From: Pseudomonadota bacterium
Lineage (GTDB): Bacteria > Pseudomonadota > Alphaproteobacteria > Rhizobiales > Pleomorphomonadaceae
DNA length: 34,299 nucleotides
Assembly (NCBI GenBank): GCA_018262575.1
Contig: JAGSYU010000021.1
Coordinates: 1 to 34,299 of the forward strand
Reading direction: 5' to 3'
In this document: piece by piece, positions 9,265-18,650 of the stretch
How the letters are laid out: every line of letters starts with the position of its first letter
Position numbering within the stretch: the first letter of the stretch is position 1
Notes under the pieces: generated by a model
What the model was told of the DNA's origin: nothing
Database searches by the model: none
The model's input: the letters and a program-made list of their open reading frames with translations, nothing else
Position numbers and translations under genes: made by a program

Positions 9265-11588
9265 GCCTCGCTCCGTCGCATGAAGGATACCGCCCGCATG
9301 ATTGATTCGGGCGTCGCCGGAGCGTCGAGCGGCGGCACCACGCCCGGCTTCAGGCTGGCGAGGGCATCGAAGATCGCCGAGAAGACCGAGCAGGCCAGCA
9401 TCAGCGGCGGTTCGCCGACCGCCTTTGAGGAATGAATGGTCTCCTCGCGGTTGGCGCCTTCCCACAGGCGGGTATTGAAGGCGGCTGGCACGTCGCCGAC
9501 GGTCGGGATCTTGTAGGTCGACGGGGCGTGGGTCGACAGCCGCCCCTTGTCGTCCCACACCAACTCCTCGGTGGTCAGCCAGCCCATGCCCTGAACGAAG
9601 GCACCCTCGATCTGACCGATGTCGATCGCCGGATTGAGAGAGCGGCCGCAGTCATGCAGGATGTCCACCCGGTCGACCTTCATCTCGCCGGTCATGGTGT
9701 CGATGATCACTTCCGCGCAGGCGGCGCCATAGGCAAAATAGAGGAACGGCCGCCCCTCGGCCTTTTGCCGGTCCCAGTGGATCTTGGGTGTTGAGTAGAA
9801 ACCGGCGGCGGAAAGCTGGATACGGTTTTCGTAGCAGGACTTGGCGAGGTCGGCGAAGGAGAGCGAGCCGCCGGCGTGGTTCACCCGCCCGCCGGAAAAC
9901 ACCACAGTTTCAGGCGCAGCATTGGTGGTCGCCAGAAGATGGGCGACCATTCTCTGCTTGATCTCATCGCAGGCGGCAAGCGCTGCCATGCCATTGAGGT
10001 CGGACCCGGAGGACGCGGCGGTTGCCGAGGTATTCGGGACCTTGGCGGTATTGGTGGCGGTGATGCGCACCCGATCGAGCGGAATGCCGAAGGCGTCGGC
10101 CGTCACCTGCGCCACCTTGGTATTGAGCCCCTGCCCCATCTCCGTGCCGCCATGGTTCAGGTGGACCGAGCCGTCAGCGTAGACGTGCACCAGCGCGCCG
10201 GCCTGGTTGAGATGGGTCAGCGTGAAGGCGATGCCGAACTTCAGCGGTGTCAGCGCGATGCCCTTGCGGAGGATGCGGTTCCTGGTGTTGAAGGCCCGGC
10301 ACTCCTGGCGACGCTTGGCGTAGTCGCAGGACTTCTCAAGATCGGCCACCAGCTCCGGCAGGATGTTGTCCTCGACCTTCTGGCCGTAGGGCGTCACATC
10401 CCGGCCGGGGCCGTAGAAATTGCGCTTGCGGATCTCCAGCGGGTCGATGCCGGTGACGATGGCCAGCGTATCCATGATGCGCTCGGCGGCGAGGATGCCC
10501 TGCGGGCCGCCGAAGCCACGGAAAGCGGTGTTGGTCACCGTGTTGGTCTTGAGCCGTTCAGACTTCAGGGCGACGTTGGGATAGTAGTAAGCGTTATCGG
10601 CGTGGAACAACGTGCGATCATTGACGCCGCCCGAGAGGTCGGCCGAATAGCCACAGCGGGCCATGAAGTCGATGTCGGCGGCCAGGATCTTGCCCGAGCT
10701 GTCATAGGCGACCGAGAAGGCCGTCGTCATGTCGTGCCGCTTGCCGGTCATCACCATGTCGTCGTCACGGTCGAGCCGCAGTTTGCACGGCCGGCCGGTG
10801 ACGCGGGCGCCCAGCGCGGCGAGGCAGGCCCACTGGCTCGCCTGGCTTTCCTTGCCACCGAAGCCGCCGCCCATGCGCCGCACTTCCACCGTCACCATGG
10901 CGCTCGGCAGCCCGAGCATGTGGGCGACGCAGTTCTGCACTTCCGAAGGGTGCTGGGTCGACGAATAGACGTGCATGTCGCCCGCTTCGCCGGGGATCGC
11001 CAAGGCGATCTGTCCCTCGAGGTAGAAATGCTCCTGCCCGCCGTTGCGAATGATGCCATCGAAGCGGCGCTGGGCGCTGGCAAAGGAGCGGGCGACGTCG
11101 CCACGGCCGTAGCCGTAGTCATCGAGCACACGCAGCCCTTTGATTTTTGCCTCCTCGGTGGTCAGCACCGGTGGCTCGGCCTCGCCTTCGAACAGCGCCA
11201 GCCGCGTCGCCCGGCGAGCCGCGTCGCGCGTCTCGGCCACCACGCAGAACAGCACCTCGCCCCAGAACTCCACCTCGTTCTCGGCGAGGATCGGATCGCC
11301 GCCGATCGAGGTCGACCAGTCGTTGCGGCCGGGAATGTCGGCGGCCGTCAGCACGGCGACGACGCCCGGCGCCTGGCGGACGCGGGACAGGTCGATGTCG
11401 CGGATGCGGCCGCGTGCCATGTCCGGGCAAAACCCGGGAGCAAGATGCAGAGTGCCGGACGGCTCGACCATATCGTCGATGTAGACGGCGCGGCCGGTGA
11501 CGTGCAGCACGGCGCTGTCATGCGGCGTGGGGCGATGGACGGCCCGTTCGATCGCCGCCTCGGAAACTTCAGACTCGGGCGCGTTCAT
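9261..11588 (-). CDS. xdhB: Xanthine dehydrogenase, molybdopterin-binding large subunit
   Basis: The 775-residue protein contains the aldehyde oxidase/xanthine dehydrogenase a/b hammerhead (about 28-140) and the molybdopterin domain. Its motifs include QEHFYLE (185-191), GGGFGGKE (240-247), RGFGGPQG, GGTEMGQGLNTK and ATAASSGSDLNG. Near the end is KAVGEPPLML, where the glutamate corresponds to the catalytic Glu of xanthine dehydrogenases. It oxidises hypoxanthine to xanthine to urate in the cytosol, with electrons passing to XdhA. The frame extends upstream, but ATG 11588 shares one base with the xdhA stop (TGATG) and gives the expected N-terminus. The gene overlaps xdhC by 4 bp. Confidence 0.97.
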   Translation of the reverse strand: MNAPESEVSEAAIERAVHRPTPHDSAVLHVTGRAVYIDDMVEPSGTLHLAPGFCPDMARGRIRDIDLSRVRQAPGVVAVLTAADIPGRNDWSTSIGGDPILAENEVEFWGEVLFCVVAETRDAARRATRLALFEGEAEPPVLTTEEAKIKGLRVLDDYGYGRGDVARSFASAQRRFDGIIRNGGQEHFYLEGQIALAIPGEAGDMHVYSSTQHPSEVQNCVAHMLGLPSAMVTVEVRRMGGGFGGKESQASQWACLAALGARVTGRPCKLRLDRDDDMVMTGKRHDMTTAFSVAYDSSGKILAADIDFMARCGYSADLSGGVNDRTLFHADNAYYYPNVALKSERLKTNTVTNTAFRGFGGPQGILAAERIMDTLAIVTGIDPLEIRKRNFYGPGRDVTPYGQKVEDNILPELVADLEKSCDYAKRRQECRAFNTRNRILRKGIALTPLKFGIAFTLTHLNQAGALVHVYADGSVHLNHGGTEMGQGLNTKVAQVTADAFGIPLDRVRITATNTAKVPNTSATAASSGSDLNGMAALAACDEIKQRMVAHLLATTNAAPETVVFSGGRVNHAGGSLSFADLAKSCYENRIQLSAAGFYSTPKIHWDRQKAEGRPFLYFAYGAACAEVIIDTMTGEMKVDRVDILHDCGRSLNPAIDIGQIEGAFVQGMGWLTTEELVWDDKGRLSTHAPSTYKIPTVGDVPAAFNTRLWEGANREETIHSSKAVGEPPLMLACSVFSAIFDALASLKPGVVPPLDAPATPESIMRAVSFMRRSEA

Positions 11589-13081
11589 CAGACCACCTCC
11601 GCTTCCTCCGGCGCCTCGCGGCGACCGATGACGCGAGTCCGGCTCGTCGGCGCGCCGGCGCATTCCACCAGCGCCTTGGCGAGCAGCGCCTTGGCCGTCT
11701 CCATGCGATAGGCCGCCGAGGCGCGCATGTCGGAGATCGGCGCATAGTCCTCGCCAAGCGCCTCGATGGCTGCCCCCCAGCTCGCCGCCCGCGCCGGTTG
11801 GGCGCCGGAAAGACGCGCCTCGGCATGAAGCGCCCGCTTGGGCGTCGCCGCCATGCCGCCAAAGGCGATGCGCGCCTCGGTGATGACACCATCCTCGATG
11901 GTGAAGCGGAACGCCCCCATGACCGCCGAGATATCCTCGTCGAATCGCTTGGAGATCTTGTAGGCGCGGAACACCTGGTTCGGCCCGAGCTTCGGCACCA
12001 ACAGGCCGGCGACGAACTCTCCGGGCTGTCGGTCCTGCTTGCCATAGGCGATGAAGTAATCCTCGAGCGGCAATGCCCGGCCATCCTCACCATGGGCGAG
12101 TTCCAGCGTGGCGCCGAGGGCGATCAATGCCGGTGGCATGTCACCGATCGGCGAACCGTTGGCGATATTGCCGCCGATGGTGCCGACGGCGCGCACTTGC
12201 CGCGAGCCAACGCGGCGGACCAGTTCTCCAAGGTCGGGGTCAAGGTCGGCGAAGGCAGCGGCGGCGTCCTCATAGGTGACGCCGGCACCAAGGATCAGCG
12301 CATCACCGACGTCCTCGATCTGCCTGAGCGCGGCGACGCGGCCGACGTGGATCACCTGCGAGATCGGCCGCATCGCCTTGGTGACCCTGAGGCCAACGTC
12401 GGTGCCGCCAGCCAGAAGCGTCGCCTCGGGATACTTCATGACCAGTTGCGCCAGCGCCGAGAGGCTGACCGGGGCAGCAAAGAAAGCGCTGTTGGAGCCA
12501 AGAAAGACATCCTGCCCGTCGGCAAGGAACTGCAGGAGACCGGCCGTCTGCGCCATTGCCTCGACGAAGCGATCGGCCGGCGGCCCAGCCATGGCGGCAA
12601 CCGCGGCGTCGACGATCGGCCGGTAGCCGGTGCAGCGACAGAGGTTGCCGGCCAGCGCCGTGACGATCTCCTCGCGCGGCGGCGGGCCGTCGCGCCCCTC
12701 GCCGTGATAGAGCGCGAACAGGCTCATGACGATGCCTGGCGTACAGAAGCCGCACTGCGAGCCGTGGGCGTCGACGATCGCCTGCTGCACCGGATGCAGC
12801 CGGCCATCCGGCCAAGCGATATCCTCGACGGTGACGATTTCCTTGCCGTCCATGGCGCCAAGGAACTGGATGCAGGAATTGACCGGTCGATAGACCACCC
12901 GGCCGTCCTGCCACTCGCCGATGACGACGGTGCAGGCCCCACAGTCGCCCTCGTTACAGCCTTCCTTGGTGCCGACGGCGCGCTCCCTGAGGCGCAGGTA
13001 GTCGAGCAGCGTCTCGGTCGGCTTGATATCGTCGATCTCGACGATCCGCCCACGGCGGACGATGCGGATGGAGTCGCGCAT
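11588..13081 (-). CDS. xdhA: Xanthine dehydrogenase small subunit (2Fe-2S and FAD)
   Basis: The 497-residue protein has an N-terminal plant-type ferredoxin fold with C42, C47, C50 (GCNEGDCGAC) and C70. The second 2Fe-2S cluster has C110, C113 (QCGFC), C148 and C150 (LCRC). The FAD-binding domain follows from about 200 (LLAGGTDVGL, then TIGGNIANGSPIGD) and the CO-dehydrogenase flavoprotein C-terminal domain after that. It carries electrons from the XdhB molybdenum site to NAD+. ATG 13081 lies 4 bp after the uraH stop. The tight uraH-xdhA-xdhB-xdhC packing indicates one polycistronic purine-degradation transcript. Confidence 0.97.
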   Translation of the reverse strand: MRDSIRIVRRGRIVEIDDIKPTETLLDYLRLRERAVGTKEGCNEGDCGACTVVIGEWQDGRVVYRPVNSCIQFLGAMDGKEIVTVEDIAWPDGRLHPVQQAIVDAHGSQCGFCTPGIVMSLFALYHGEGRDGPPPREEIVTALAGNLCRCTGYRPIVDAAVAAMAGPPADRFVEAMAQTAGLLQFLADGQDVFLGSNSAFFAAPVSLSALAQLVMKYPEATLLAGGTDVGLRVTKAMRPISQVIHVGRVAALRQIEDVGDALILGAGVTYEDAAAAFADLDPDLGELVRRVGSRQVRAVGTIGGNIANGSPIGDMPPALIALGATLELAHGEDGRALPLEDYFIAYGKQDRQPGEFVAGLLVPKLGPNQVFRAYKISKRFDEDISAVMGAFRFTIEDGVITEARIAFGGMAATPKRALHAEARLSGAQPARAASWGAAIEALGEDYAPISDMRASAAYRMETAKALLAKALVECAGAPTSRTRVIGRREAPEEAEVV

Positions 13082-13085
13082 GGGC

Positions 13086-13448
13086 TCAGCTCCCGCGATA
13101 GGTTGAGTAACCGTAAGGCGAGATCAGCAACGGCACATGATAATGGGCCGAGGCGTCAGCGATGCCAAAACGGATGGGAACAATGTCGAGAAAAGCGGGA
13201 TCGGCGAGCGCATGGCCGGCGGCGCGCAGGTAGTCGCCGGCGTGGAACACCAGTTCGTAACTGCCGACCAATAGCGCGGCGCCGGAGAGCAACGGACCAT
13301 CGACCCGGCCATCGCCGTTGGTGGTCGCCTCGCGAACGAGGTCTCGGCTGCCGTTGGAGCGGACCGCCCAGAGTTCGATCCTGAGGCCGGCGGCCGGCCG
13401 GCCCGCCGCCGTGTCGAGCACATGGGTCGTCAGACGCCCCTCAGCCAA
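13086..13448 (-). CDS. uraH: 5-hydroxyisourate hydrolase (transthyretin-like), TTG start
   Basis: The 120-residue protein matches HIU hydrolases end to end: N-terminal [19 protein letters not shown], central [22 protein letters not shown] and [19 protein letters not shown], ending in the diagnostic YRGS tetrapeptide. It hydrolyses 5-hydroxyisourate to OHCU, the step right after PuuD. There is no ATG early enough; the frame opens at TTG 13448. The conserved LTTHVLDTA begins only five residues in, so the TTG is very likely the true start, with GGGAAGGG about 9 nt upstream as SD. It is the first gene of the uraH-xdhABC-transporter run. A leader with hairpins precedes it. Confidence 0.95.
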   Translation of the reverse strand: MAEGRLTTHVLDTAAGRPAAGLRIELWAVRSNGSRDLVREATTNGDGRVDGPLLSGAALLVGSYELVFHAGDYLRAAGHALADPAFLDIVPIRFGIADASAHYHVPLLISPYGYSTYRGS

Positions 13449-13704
13449 CGCTCAGCCCTTCCCTGTTGATGCCGGCAAAAGCCGGCTTCTGTTGCAGACG
13501 TTTTGTCTGGCACGACTTGCCGTCTTTAGGAAGGCCCATTTCCGGCACCGAGCCGGGTTGGCAGCGTTTTCCATCTGGAAATTGCAGTGGACCGAAAAGG
13601 AAAGAGTATGGAAGAACAAACCGCTCGCGCAACTTTTGAAAGTGATGACTCAGGATATGACATGGGCGCCGTGGCCGATTGGCCGCCGACGCCCAGCCAA
13701 AAGG
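13449..13704 (-). promoter_or_regulatory. Leader/promoter region of the uraH-xdh operon with stem-loops
   Basis: These 256 bp separate aapP from uraH. Toward uraH the minus strand can form three hairpins. The first is CCGGC-TCGGT-GCCGG (13542-13556). The second is CAGAC-AAAAC-GTCTG (about 13496-13510). The third is a perfect GCCGGC-TTTT-GCCGGC (13471-13486), about 22 nt before the TTG start. A weak sigma-70-like pair (TTGCGC at 13632-13627, CATACT at 13610-13605, 16-bp spacer) is a poor promoter match. No clear terminator for the aap operon is visible. The hairpins could be regulatory RNA; see findings. Confidence 0.35.
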
Positions 13705-14472
13705 TCAGTGGAGGATCTGGCCGAGGAACAGCTTGGTGCGCTCGTGCTTGGGGCTGGAGAAGAATGCCTCCGGCTCGTTCTGCTCGACGATCTGGCCCTG
13801 ATCCATGAAGATGACCCGATTGGCGACCTGTCGGGCAAAGCCCATCTCGTGCGTCACGCAGACCATGGTCATTCCCTCCTCGGCGAGACCAACCATGGTG
13901 TCGAGCACCTCTTTGACCATCTCGGGGTCGAGGGCGGAGGTCGGCTCGTCGAACAGCATGATCTTCGGCCGCATGCACAGCGAACGGGCGATGGCGACGC
14001 GCTGCTGCTGGCCGCCGGACAGCTGGCCCGGATATTTGTGCGCCTGCTCGGGAATCTTGACGCGGGTGAGGAAGTGCATTGCCACCTCCTCGGCTTCCTT
14101 GCGCGGCATCTTGCGCACCCAGATCGGCGCCAGCGTGCAGTTCTCGAGGATGGTCAGGTGCGGGAACAGGTTGAAATGCTGGAACACCATCCCAACCTCG
14201 CGCCGCACCTCGTCGATGCGCTTGAGGTCGTTGGTCAGCTCGATGCCGTCAACGATGATCTTGCCCTTCTGGTGCTCCTCGAGGCGATTGATGCAGCGGA
14301 TGGTCGTCGACTTGCCTGAGCCGGACGGCCCGCAGATGACGATGCGCTCACCGCGCTTGACGGAGAGATTGACGTCGCGCAGCACGTGGAACTCGCCGAA
14401 CCATTTGTTGACGCCGATCATTTCGACGGCGGTCTCGGAGACGGGCGTGGCGGCTAGGGCAATATCGGCCAT
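13705..14472 (-). CDS. aapP: General L-amino-acid ABC transporter, ATP-binding subunit
   Basis: The 255-residue ATPase has Walker [11 protein letters not shown]-loop, signature [15 protein letters not shown], Walker [15 protein letters not shown] and the H-loop VCVTHEMGF. This is the pattern of polar-amino-acid transport ATPases (GlnQ/AapP/BztD). It is the last gene of aapJ-aapQ-aapM-aapP, 49 bp after aapM, with an AGGGA SD before ATG 14472. It energises the AapQM channel. In rhizobia, Aap transports a broad range of L-amino acids; assignment here rests on the complete four-gene set. Confidence 0.95.
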   Translation of the reverse strand: MADIALAATPVSETAVEMIGVNKWFGEFHVLRDVNLSVKRGERIVICGPSGSGKSTTIRCINRLEEHQKGKIIVDGIELTNDLKRIDEVRREVGMVFQHFNLFPHLTILENCTLAPIWVRKMPRKEAEEVAMHFLTRVKIPEQAHKYPGQLSGGQQQRVAIARSLCMRPKIMLFDEPTSALDPEMVKEVLDTMVGLAEEGMTMVCVTHEMGFARQVANRVIFMDQGQIVEQNEPEAFFSSPKHERTKLFLGQILH

Positions 14473-14521
14473 GAATTGGGTCCCTTTGGCGGCAGGCGGG
14501 GCGGCGGCGAACGACGGCCGG

Positions 14522-15664
14522 CTACCGCTTGTGTCCGGTGTTGAGCTTTCTCTCCATGTACATGGAATAGCGTGACATCGAGAAACAGAAAACCCAGAAA
14601 ACGGCAGCGGCGAAGATCAGGCCGGTGGGCGCGATCGATGGCGTCGACCAGCTGGCGTCGGAAAAGTTGCGTTGGATCGATCCCAGGAGATCGTAGAGGC
14701 CGATGATCATCACCAGCGACGTGTCCTTGAACAGCGAGATGAAGCTGTTGACGATGCCGGGGATGACGATCTTCAGGGCCTGCGGCAGGATGATCAGCCG
14801 CATCGACTGCCAGTAGCTGAGGCCGAGCGAGGCGGCGCCCTCATACTGCCCCTTCGGGATGGCCTGCAGGCCGCCGCGAATGGTCTCGGCCATGTAGGCG
14901 CCGGTGAACAGGGCGACGCCGATCAAGGCGCGCAGGAGCTTGTCGAAGTTGACGCCGGTGGGCAGGAACAGCGGCAGCATCACCGAGGCCATGAACAGCA
15001 CGGTAATCAGCGGCACGCCGCGCCAGACCTCGATGAACACCACCGACACGATCTTGATGAACGGCAGCTTCGAGCGCCGGCCAAGCGCCAGAAGGATGCC
15101 GAGCGGCAGCGACGCAACAATGCCGGTGATCGCCACGACCAGCGTCACCAACAGGCCACCCCAGTTGGATGTCTCGACGACCGGCAGTCCGAGGCCGCCA
15201 TAGAGCAGCCAGAAGGTCAGCACCGGAAAAGCCGTCAACATCAGCCAGACGCCTTCGCGCCGACGCGGCAGCTTGGGGATCGCCACCCAGGCGAGGCCGA
15301 CAAAGAACAGGATCATCACCAGCGAGGGCCGCCAGCGCTGGTCGGCCGGATAGGAGCCGAAGGTAAACTGGGCCAGCTTGGCGTTGACGAAGGCCCAGCA
15401 GGCCCCCACCGGTTCGCCATTTTTCGGCAGGCAGGCTTCGCGGTCGGTTCCCGTCCAGACGGCATCGATGAACAGCCAGCGGATGAGCGACGGCAGCGTC
15501 CAGACCAGCACGAACAGCATCAGCAGGCTGATGACGATGTTGAGGGGTGAGGAAAACAGGTTCTTGCGCGCCCAGCCGGGGAATCCGCCAAGCGAAGGCG
15601 GCGGCGCTTCCGGCTCCAGGAAATCGCGACGGACGAAGACGGTATCGGTTTCGATGCGGCTCAT
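14522..15664 (-). CDS. aapM: General L-amino-acid ABC transporter permease AapM
   Basis: The 380-residue protein has a first membrane helix near 40-60 and a long periplasmic region containing [20 protein letters not shown]. The HisM/GlnP-type permease core has the loop [20 protein letters not shown] followed by [16 protein letters not shown]. Its larger than usual size (about 380 rather than 220 residues) and the cysteine-containing insert are typical of AapM/BztC. The frame is open far upstream. ATG 15664 is chosen because GAGGAGG lies just before it, [15 protein letters not shown] fits the family, and the aapQ stop is 11 bp away. It pairs with AapQ in the inner membrane. Confidence 0.95.
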   Translation of the reverse strand: MSRIETDTVFVRRDFLEPEAPPPSLGGFPGWARKNLFSSPLNIVISLLMLFVLVWTLPSLIRWLFIDAVWTGTDREACLPKNGEPVGACWAFVNAKLAQFTFGSYPADQRWRPSLVMILFFVGLAWVAIPKLPRRREGVWLMLTAFPVLTFWLLYGGLGLPVVETSNWGGLLVTLVVAITGIVASLPLGILLALGRRSKLPFIKIVSVVFIEVWRGVPLITVLFMASVMLPLFLPTGVNFDKLLRALIGVALFTGAYMAETIRGGLQAIPKGQYEGAASLGLSYWQSMRLIILPQALKIVIPGIVNSFISLFKDTSLVMIIGLYDLLGSIQRNFSDASWSTPSIAPTGLIFAAAVFWVFCFSMSRYSMYMERKLNTGHKR

Positions 15665-15675
15665 GACCGTCCTCC

Positions 15676-16875
15676 TCAGCGTTCGACCAACGCCACGCGA
15701 CTGTTGAACCAGTTCATCAGCGCAGCGGTGATGAGGCTCAGCGCGAGGTAGACCGCCATGGTGATGGCGATAACCTCGATGGCGTGTCCGGTGATGTTGA
15801 GCGTGGAGCCGGCGAACACCGCCACCAAGTCCGGATAGCCGATGGCCAGCGCCAGCGACGAGTTCTTGGTGAGGTTGAGGTACTGGCTGGTGAGCGGCGG
15901 AATGATGACCCGCATGGCCTGCGGCACAATGATGAGTCGCATGGTCTGGCTGGGGCGCAGTCCGAGCGAGAAGGCCGCTTCGCTCTGGCCGGTGGATACG
16001 GCGAGGATGCCAGCGCGCACCGTCTCGGCGATGAAGGACGCGGTGTAGAGCGAGATGCCGAGCAGCATGGCGGTCAGTTCCGGATGGATGACCATGCCGC
16101 CGACGAAATTGAAGCCCTTGAGTTCCGGATATTCGAAGGTCAGCGGCGCCCCGATCGCCAGGAAGACCACAAGCGGCAATCCGATGATGAGGCCGAGCGA
16201 GGCCCGGAAGACCGGGAAAGACTGGCCGGTGGCGACCTGCCGACGCCGAGCCCAGCGCGCCACGGCCCACGCCAGAACGACCGCGACCGGCACGATCCAC
16301 AGGACGATGTCGAATCCCGCGCCGGGGATCGGGCGCGGCATGGTCAAACCGCGGTTGGAAAGATTGGTCGCGAACGGCAGCATGTAGCCCTGCCGCGGCC
16401 CCGGCAACACCGACAGCACCGCCTTGTACCAGAACAGCAGTTGCAAAAGCAGCGGGACATTGCGCAGGGTCTCGACGTAGACCGTCGCGGCGCGCGCCAG
16501 CAGCCAGTTGCCGGACAGACGCGATATGCCGACGACAAAGCCGATGATCGTCGCAAAGACGATGCCCAGCGCCGACAGGATGATCGTGTTGATAAGGCCG
16601 ACCTTGAAGGCCTGGGCGTGCGAGGAGTCGAGCGTGTAGTTGATCGGCTTCTGCGAGATGTCGAAGCCAGCCCGCATGTTGAGGAAGTCGAAGCCGAAGG
16701 GGATGTTGGCGGCCCGCAGGTTGGCGGCCGTATTGTGGATCACCCAGGCGGAGAACAGGACCAGAAAGATCAGGACAAGACCCTGGAACACCCAGCCGCG
16801 GATCGTCGCATCATAGAGGACGGCGCGGACCCAGGATCGGGATGAATCGTCTGCCGTCTTGTCTCGGAGCGTCAT
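15676..16875 (-). CDS. aapQ: General L-amino-acid ABC transporter permease AapQ
   Basis: The 399-residue permease has a membrane helix near 35-60 and the AapQ/BztB-type motif [20 protein letters not shown]. The permease core includes [20 protein letters not shown] then [11 protein letters not shown], and the ATPase-contact loop [21 protein letters not shown] chose ATG 16875 ([12 protein letters not shown]), with a GAGG six bases upstream, over the frame's earlier start at 16917, because this gives the usual length of about 400. It lies 224 bp after aapJ, a gap that holds a strong stem-loop, and 11 bp before aapM. Confidence 0.95.
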   Translation of the reverse strand: MTLRDKTADDSSRSWVRAVLYDATIRGWVFQGLVLIFLVLFSAWVIHNTAANLRAANIPFGFDFLNMRAGFDISQKPINYTLDSSHAQAFKVGLINTIILSALGIVFATIIGFVVGISRLSGNWLLARAATVYVETLRNVPLLLQLLFWYKAVLSVLPGPRQGYMLPFATNLSNRGLTMPRPIPGAGFDIVLWIVPVAVVLAWAVARWARRRQVATGQSFPVFRASLGLIIGLPLVVFLAIGAPLTFEYPELKGFNFVGGMVIHPELTAMLLGISLYTASFIAETVRAGILAVSTGQSEAAFSLGLRPSQTMRLIIVPQAMRVIIPPLTSQYLNLTKNSSLALAIGYPDLVAVFAGSTLNITGHAIEVIAITMAVYLALSLITAALMNWFNSRVALVER

Positions 16876-17057
16876 GTCAGGCCTCGAGAGTGGGCGCCGG
16901 GTGGGCGCCACAAGCACATTTGGTCACCAGGAAGACGCCGACGCGATCGGACCGTCCGCGAAGCAGCGGCACTGGCCACGCGTCATCGCACCGCCAGCCG
17001 GAGATATCTACCGCTGGTTGCCGACTTTGGCCGACGCATATCGTTGGTCCGGAGGAC

Positions 17058-17084
17058 GGGGAAGCGCCACATTGGGCGCTCCCC
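17058..17084 (-). other. Stem-loop between aapJ and aapQ (transcript stabiliser or attenuator)
   Basis: On the minus strand, GGGGAGCGCC, loop CAATGT and GGCGCTTCCCC form a stem of about 10 bp with a one-base bulge, starting 16 bp after the aapJ stop. No U tract follows (GTCCTCC). Such hairpins after binding-protein genes often block 3' exonucleases or cause partial termination, giving more binding protein than permease. The structure is seen in the sequence; the role is inferred. Confidence 0.6.
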
Positions 17085-17099
17085 TCTTTGCCTGTTCGA

Positions 17100-18131
17100 T
17101 CAGCGGATCGGCGGGGCGTACTGCAAACCACCCTTCGACCACAGGGCGTTCAGACCGCGGGCGATCTTGAGCGGTGAACCTTCGCCGACGTTGCGCTCGA
17201 AGGACTCGCCGTAGTTACCGACACCCTTGATGACGTTGTAGGCCCACTCCTTGCTGAGGCCGACCGGCGTACCGAAGTCGACGCCCTCACCAACGCCGAG
17301 CAGGCGCTGCACTTCGGGGTTTTCCGAGGTCTTCATCTCGTCGACGTTGGCCTGGGTCACGCCGAATTCCTCGGCGATCAGCATGGCGTAGTGGGTCCAG
17401 CGGACGATGGATTCCCACTGGTCGTCGCCCTGACGAACGGCCGGCCCGAGCGGCTCCTTGGAGATGATCTCCGGCAGCACCAGGCTGTCGTCGGGGTTGG
17501 TCATCTTCAGGCGGATCGAATAAAGGCCCGAAGCGTCTGTGGTGTAGGCGTCGCACCGTCCGGAGTCATAGGCGGCGTCCGCCTCTTCCTGCTTTTCGAA
17601 CACCACGGCGTTGAAGGTCATGCCGTTGGACTTGAAATAGTCGGCGAGGTTCAGTTCGGTGGTGGTACCGGACTGTACGCAAACCGAGGCGCCATTGAGA
17701 TCCTTGGCCGAGGAGACGCCAAGCGACTTCTTCACCATGAAGCCCTGGCCGTCGTAATAGTTGGTGCCGGTGAACGTGATGCCGAGCTGCGTGTCGCGGC
17801 TCATGGTGTTCGTCGAGTTGCGGGCCAGCATGTCGATTTCCTTCGACTGCAGGGCCGTGAAGCGCTCCTTGGCGGAGAGGCCGGTAAACTTGACCTTGCT
17901 CGGATCGCCGAAGACGGCAGCGGCGACAGCGCGGCAGGCGTCGACATCAAGGCCCTTCCAGTTGCCGGCGTCATCCGGCGCACCGAAGCCGGCAAGGCCG
18001 GTACCGTTGACACCACACTGCACGAAACCCTTGGCCTTGATCTCGTCGAGCGTACCGGCCGAAGCGGTGACAGCGCTAGCTCCCACGAAGGCGGCACCGA
18101 GCAGCAAAATCTTGAACGTGTTGGAACGCAT
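17100..18131 (-). CDS. aapJ: General L-amino-acid ABC transporter periplasmic binding protein
   Basis: The 343-residue protein begins with a Sec signal peptide (MRSNTFKILLLGAAFVGASA, cleavage near TASA-GTLDE). It continues as a family 3 solute-binding protein of AapJ/BztA type: VQCGVNGTGLAGFGAPDDAG, WKGLDVDACRAVAAAVFGD, NSTNTMSRDTQLGITFTGTNYYDGQGFMV and GNYGESFERNVG. It captures L-amino acids in the periplasm for AapQMP. ATG 18131 has a strong SD, GGGGAG, six bases upstream. It is the first gene of the operon, with a leader of about 200 nt if the candidate promoter at 18344-18372 is right. Confidence 0.96.
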   Translation of the reverse strand: MRSNTFKILLLGAAFVGASAVTASAGTLDEIKAKGFVQCGVNGTGLAGFGAPDDAGNWKGLDVDACRAVAAAVFGDPSKVKFTGLSAKERFTALQSKEIDMLARNSTNTMSRDTQLGITFTGTNYYDGQGFMVKKSLGVSSAKDLNGASVCVQSGTTTELNLADYFKSNGMTFNAVVFEKQEEADAAYDSGRCDAYTTDASGLYSIRLKMTNPDDSLVLPEIISKEPLGPAVRQGDDQWESIVRWTHYAMLIAEEFGVTQANVDEMKTSENPEVQRLLGVGEGVDFGTPVGLSKEWAYNVIKGVGNYGESFERNVGEGSPLKIARGLNALWSKGGLQYAPPIR

Positions 18132-18343
18132 GAGTGTCTCCCCTGATGACCAACAAGGCCCGGCGCGTGGGTGCTTTTATTGTTGTCGACACCCGCTCTG
18201 ATCGCCGGAACGCCGAAGCGCACCCAATCCGCCGAGCCTGATTTTGGAGCGACCTCCAAAGGCTAACCCGCGACGAACAAGGCCGAGGGACAGAAACCGT
18301 TGGCAGTCATTCCACGCCTGCCAAACCGACAGGCTCTTTAGCG

Positions 18344-18372
18344 ACTAGATTACAAATTATGCCGATGGTCAA
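18344..18372 (-). promoter_or_regulatory. Candidate sigma-70 promoter of aapJQMP
   Basis: On the minus strand, TTGACC (18372-18367) and TCTAGT (18349-18344) are separated by 17 bp within a locally AT-rich stretch upstream of aapJ. The -35 matches 5/6 and the -10 matches 4/6 of the consensus. It predicts a leader of roughly 200 nt. I checked for a -24/-12 sigma-54 element in this region and did not find one. Confidence 0.35.
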
Positions 18373-18630
18373 TCGCAAAGCGTCTTGAAATGACTACAAA
18401 CTACACATGCGCAAATGATAATCGAAACACCGCCCATCAAATGGGCAAACAGGTTGTTTTTTGTTCATGGAGCAGGTTACTTAAGATAAGCTGGCGCAAG
18501 CACTCGCGGAATCCAAAAAACATTCCAGCGATAGTCCTGATAAAGGCATCGGGATCGTCACGTGTTTCCACGTAGACAAGGTTGATCTTGTCGTGCCGAG
18601 AATTCATACGCACCGGATCCGATGCGGAAA

Positions 18631-18650
18631 GCCGATCATTGACGATCGGC
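18631..18650 (-). terminator. Weak terminator candidate after panB
   Basis: GCCGATC-GTCAAT-GATCGGC on the minus strand is a perfect 7-bp stem with a 6-nt loop, followed by TTTCC, about 70 bp after the panB stop. The U tract is short, so termination may be partial or the hairpin may serve another role. Confidence 0.35.

Noticed and set aside
9876..11711. 611-residue plus-strand open frame opposite xdhB
   Set aside because: It is antisense to a canonical molybdopterin subunit; Gly/Val/Arg/His-rich shadow sequence.
13471..13486. GCCGGC-AAAA-GCCGGC read as a plus-strand terminator
   Set aside because: No plus-strand gene ends upstream and only two T residues follow. It is better placed as a leader structure of uraH on the minus strand.
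13441..13632. 63-residue minus-strand frame just upstream of uraH
   Set aside because: It has no SD and no recognisable sequence, and it overlaps the leader hairpins; it is better explained as untranslated leader.
18295..18330. Possible sigma-54 (-24/-12) element upstream of aapJ, around TTTGGCAGGCG on the minus strand
   Set aside because: The GG is present, but no GC lies at the required 10-nt spacing, so the consensus fails.
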